From Ricinus communis (lineage: Eukaryota > Streptophyta > Magnoliopsida > Malpighiales > Euphorbiaceae): DNA of 64,000 nucleotides. Below are positions 60,979 to 64,000 of the stretch, piece after piece; the first letter of the stretch is position 1, and every line of letters starts with the position of its first letter. The position numbers and the translations under genes are program-made. The stretch is taken from assembly GCF_019578655.1 (NCBI RefSeq), contig NC_063258.1, positions 23,936,802 to 24,000,801 on the forward strand, written 5' to 3'. The notes under the pieces are model-generated. The model saw nothing but the letters and a program-made list of their open reading frames with translations. It searched no databases and was not told the DNA's origin.

Positions 60979-62700
60979 TATAGTAGCTCATGTTAAATTA
61001 CAAAATTTTATTTTACAATTTAATTATTCATTTTATATATCATTTTATTCTTATTTTCTATTTATTAAGTTTAGTTCATCTATACATTTTGCATGTTCCT
61101 TTTCTGACTTTTTTTTTATATATATGTTATGTATATTTTATAAATTTTAGAAAATTAAAATTTAAGTATGATTATGACTTTTTTTTATGTTTTATAAAAA
61201 TTCATATTATTTATATTAATTTCTGAAAATTAGATAAATATATAGCTAATCATCATAAATCTCTTTCTATTCTATTTGTGACTATGTAATTAATGATGTG
61301 TCAATTTGCTTTCTCTTTTAATGCAATCTTTTCTTAATATGTTTTACTGAAAAAAGAAATAATCCAACTTTTAAAAATGTTATATGATATTTTTTATAAT
61401 ATTTAACTATATTTTTATAGACATCCTAAAATGTTGCCTTAAAACATTTTCATTATAATGCTTATACATGTTAGGATAATTATGATATTTATGTTTGAGA
61501 TATAAACTAATATCAATAAAAAGGATTTGATAATATATTTATCTATTATATTAAAAATTATAATAATTTAAATAAAAATTAATTAAGAAGTGTGGTCTTT
61601 ACTATATAAAGTAATTTTTCTTTCTTACTCTCTTTTGTTTTTCTATAATATGTTTTCCTCTCTTTCCATTTTTTTTTCTCTCTGTATAATTGTTTTTTTA
61701 ATACAAATAATTGTTTTCCTTTTTTTGTTTCTTTTATTAATTTTTCTTTTCCTCTCTCCCTTTCTTTTTATGTTTATTTTTCTTTATTCATCTTTTTTTT
61801 AATAATAATAATAATAATAATAGTGTAATAATATTATTATTATTAAATATTAAGATAAATTAAAAGACAATTAATTTAAAAGAACATTTCTTAAATAAAT
61901 TGGAAAATTTAGCAATCAACTTATATACATTATTAAAAATAATTAATTTAAAGACAAATTTTGCTATCATTGATAATATCTCACTAACCGTCATAAATAA
62001 AAATTCAAGACAAATGACTATTATCTTTTAATTTAGTAATAATATATTTTATAAAGAAAATTAAAATTTAAAGTAATAGAATATCATCAAAAGTATTTTA
62101 GTAATAAATATTTTCCAGCATTAGCAATGAATTTTTAGAAATAGCTGTTTTGGCCTAGCAAACGGATGCCTCACTGTTACGACTTGTTTGGTATTTAGAT
62201 TAGAAAAATATTATTCTAATTTCAATTATTTTTATTTCTATTTAAAATTTTAAAAACTATACATAAAAATTATTCTTATAGAAATAAACTGAAAAAAGTA
62301 ATTTACAAAATAATTTTATCATATATTAATATATTAAAAATTAAAAATTAAGAATTAATTTTTTCATCGTCTCGCCGCCGTTCCAAATATTATCTTATCT
62401 ATGTATTCATATTTACATAGATATTATTATATTTTAATACGGTCTTATTTTTAATTAAAAATATACTAATTATTTCCTTCTAAAAAACAGAAAATATATC
62501 CAAATTTTTATTTTATTTTCAAAAGTTGAGATCATAATTAATTTTTGACATCGTAAAATAAAATTATCATTAGGTTTTTTTTTTCCTCTTTTTTTTCTTT
62601 CAAGTCTAACACAACAAGAGAAAAAAAAAAAAAAAAAAGAAGAAGAAGAAGAGAAAGCACCAGAAATTAACCGGATATAGCCAGTAAAATAGAGCTCGAA
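60979..62700. other. AT-rich intergenic region
   Basis: Very A+T-rich with poly-T and AAT-type runs (about 61800-61822) and an A-rich GAA run at about 62623-62652. The short open frames are low-complexity and hydrophobic by composition only. No gene or RNA is recognised. Confidence 0.45.
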
Positions 62701-63734
62701 AACCGGCTATCCCAGACACCATCAAACATCAAGAAGCAAAAGAAAGAAGGAGGGCCAATCTTGAGTCTCTCTCTTTCACTCATTCACTCTTTTATTATTA
62801 TTATTATTATTCTCAAACACAGAGTTTCAGAATTTCAGTTCACTTTCCTTAGCTTAGATCGATTTCAATCTCCGATCGTTTTTTTTTTTCTTTTCCTTTT
62901 CCATTCTCTCTGGAAGAAAAGGATAAAGAGAGAGGGAGAGGGAGCGAGAAGAAGAAGGCCTGAAATTTAGAACTCCTAAAAATTTCCATAAGAAATGTGC
63001 TGTCAGCTTTTTATGTTGCTACCATGTGAAGAGGGTACTCGCTGAAACGACACAGTTTTTCAAAACCAAACTTTTCAATTCTCTTTCCTTCTCGTTTTTT
63101 TAACAATGCAGAACGGAATCTTTATGTTTCGAGGCTGAAAGTGAAACCTCTCTCTCTTTTTTCGTTTAATTTATATTATAATTTATTATTTTAATATACA
63201 AATGAATGGATTTATTTGAAAAAAAAGGTTCATTTTTTTTTGTTTTTGATCTCTTGAGTTTTGTTTAGAAAAAGCTCCGAGCTTTGGTCAAAAAGTTCAA
63301 GTTTTTTTTACTACATTTTGATGGTTGTTGCTTTTCAATGGGGTTTTGAAGATACTGATAAGAGGGTTTTGCGTTTTGAGTGAAAATTAGTTAGAGTTAT
63401 TAGCTTATATCTGAGTGAAAGGTTAATAATTTTAAAAAAGCCAAGATCTGTGTTTGTGTTAGCTTCAAAATTATGGTTGGTAAATGTGGTTTATTAGAAG
63501 CGGAATACCCATATGGGGTTTTGATTTTCAAGCCTTTGTGCTGATTTGATGCTTGAGGATTTTCAGAAAAAAATGGGGGTCTTAGGGAATTCTCTTGGTG
63601 GGTTGTTCAATTTTTTAAGGAAGATTTGAACAAATTGGGAAGTTGGTAACTTAGCAGAATTGCTGTGGTGGGCGCTTTTTGACGGAAAGAAGCTAAAGAT
63701 CTCTTGCAAATCAGTGTTAGAATTGGTTTTAAGG
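62701..63734 (+). promoter_or_regulatory. Promoter and long leader of the glycosylase-like gene
   Basis: CT-rich tracts (about 62766-62790 and 63150-63163) and a TTA run (about 62793-62810) precede the ATG at 63735. The leader holds short upstream frames: 62995-63045 (16 codons, starts MCCQLFMLL, stop TGA) and 63106-63138 (10 codons, starts MQNGIFMF). Whether they are in the mature mRNA depends on the unknown transcription start and possible leader intron. Confidence 0.4.
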
Positions 63735-64000
63735 ATGTCCGGAGCTCCAAGAGTAAGGTCAATGAATGTAGCTGATTCTGAGACCAGGCCTGTGTTAGGA
63801 CCCACTGGAAACAACAAGGCAGGGTCATTGAGTGCAAAGAAACCTGCCTCCAAGCAATTGAGAAAGGTTGAGACTTCACCTGAGGCAGTTAAATTAGGTC
63901 AAGAGAAGAAATTAGTTACTGTACCTACTGCCAGTGCTCTATCTCCTAAATCACATTCTGTTAGTGTTCCTTCTGTGCTTCGTCGGCATGAGCAGTTGTT
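63735..64000 (+). CDS. DNA-3-methyladenine glycosylase I-like protein, 5' end
   Basis: The open frame from ATG 63735 runs off the window after 88 codons. It starts MSGAPRVRSMNVADSETRP, continues with VLGPTGNNKAGSLSAKKPAS and later SVPSVLRRHEQL. From knowledge of the family, this Ser/Lys-rich N-terminus and VLRRHEQLL precede the methyladenine glycosylase (TAG/AlkA-superfamily HhH) domain in plant proteins that excise alkylated bases. The catalytic domain itself lies beyond the window, so the assignment rests on the N-terminal extension only. The ATG is the first in this frame after leader stops. The gene continues outside the window and is probably spliced. Confidence 0.65.
   Translation, partial: MSGAPRVRSMNVADSETRPVLGPTGNNKAGSLSAKKPASKQLRKVETSPEAVKLGQEKKLVTVPTASALSPKSHSVSVPSVLRRHEQL

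Noticed and set aside
61590..61802. 70-codon hydrophobic frame
   Set aside because: Made of poly-T low-complexity sequence; no similarity or gene context.
1..64000. CRISPR arrays, operons, bacterial regulatory sites
   Set aside because: This is a plant nuclear sequence; repeats are microsatellites and transposon-derived.

Overview
This is nuclear DNA of a dicot plant. Split genes with GT-AG introns, AT-rich intergenic DNA, microsatellites, LTR retrotransposons and typical plant gene families all say so. The protein sequences would fit the Malpighiales (an Euphorbiaceae-type genome), but that is an impression and was not tested.

Layout. (1) 687-9596, plus strand: a seven-exon cyclic nucleotide-gated channel gene of the CNGC5/6/9 type. 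(2) 11894-13389, minus: a broken BAHD (HCT-like) acyltransferase. (3) 15810-19707, minus: a seven-exon transmembrane nine (TM9SF/EMP70) gene. (4) 23291-27002, minus: a seven-exon DNase I-like (EEP) family gene that has lost most catalytic residues and carries a textbook U12-type AT-AC intron. (5) 28806-34174, minus: a ten-exon plastid-type leucyl aminopeptidase (M17). (6) 37931-40635, plus: a five-exon PSMD9/Nas2-like proteasome assembly chaperone. (7) 42060-58234: a nested retrotransposon block flanked by a matching 5-bp duplication (ATAAG). (8) 63735 to the window end, plus: the first exon of a DNA-3-methyladenine glycosylase I-like gene with a long leader. For all intact genes I joined exons by hand, checked reading phase across every junction and used family similarity to choose boundaries.

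The retroelement block reads as layers. An old minus-strand Ty3/gypsy element with a recognisable retropepsin has one LTR at 42060-46154 and a truncated LTR at 57600-58234. A 2.8-kb solo LTR sits inside the first LTR. A rearranged cluster of chromodomain-bearing Ty3/gypsy sequence, present in both orientations, sits at 46182-54212. All pol reading frames are interrupted. The last chromovirus LTR contains a strictly 10-bp-periodic CTAGA array that creates heat-shock-element-like motifs.

The genes are independent single-copy-type loci and do not form a pathway or cluster. No wholly new multi-gene system is visible. The items most worth a second look are the catalytically degenerate EEP protein with its AT-AC intron, the decamer/HSE array in the LTR, the head-to-head LTR palindrome, a 118-bp duplication that copies a splice acceptor in the aminopeptidase gene, and a foldback MITE with a 9-bp target duplication.
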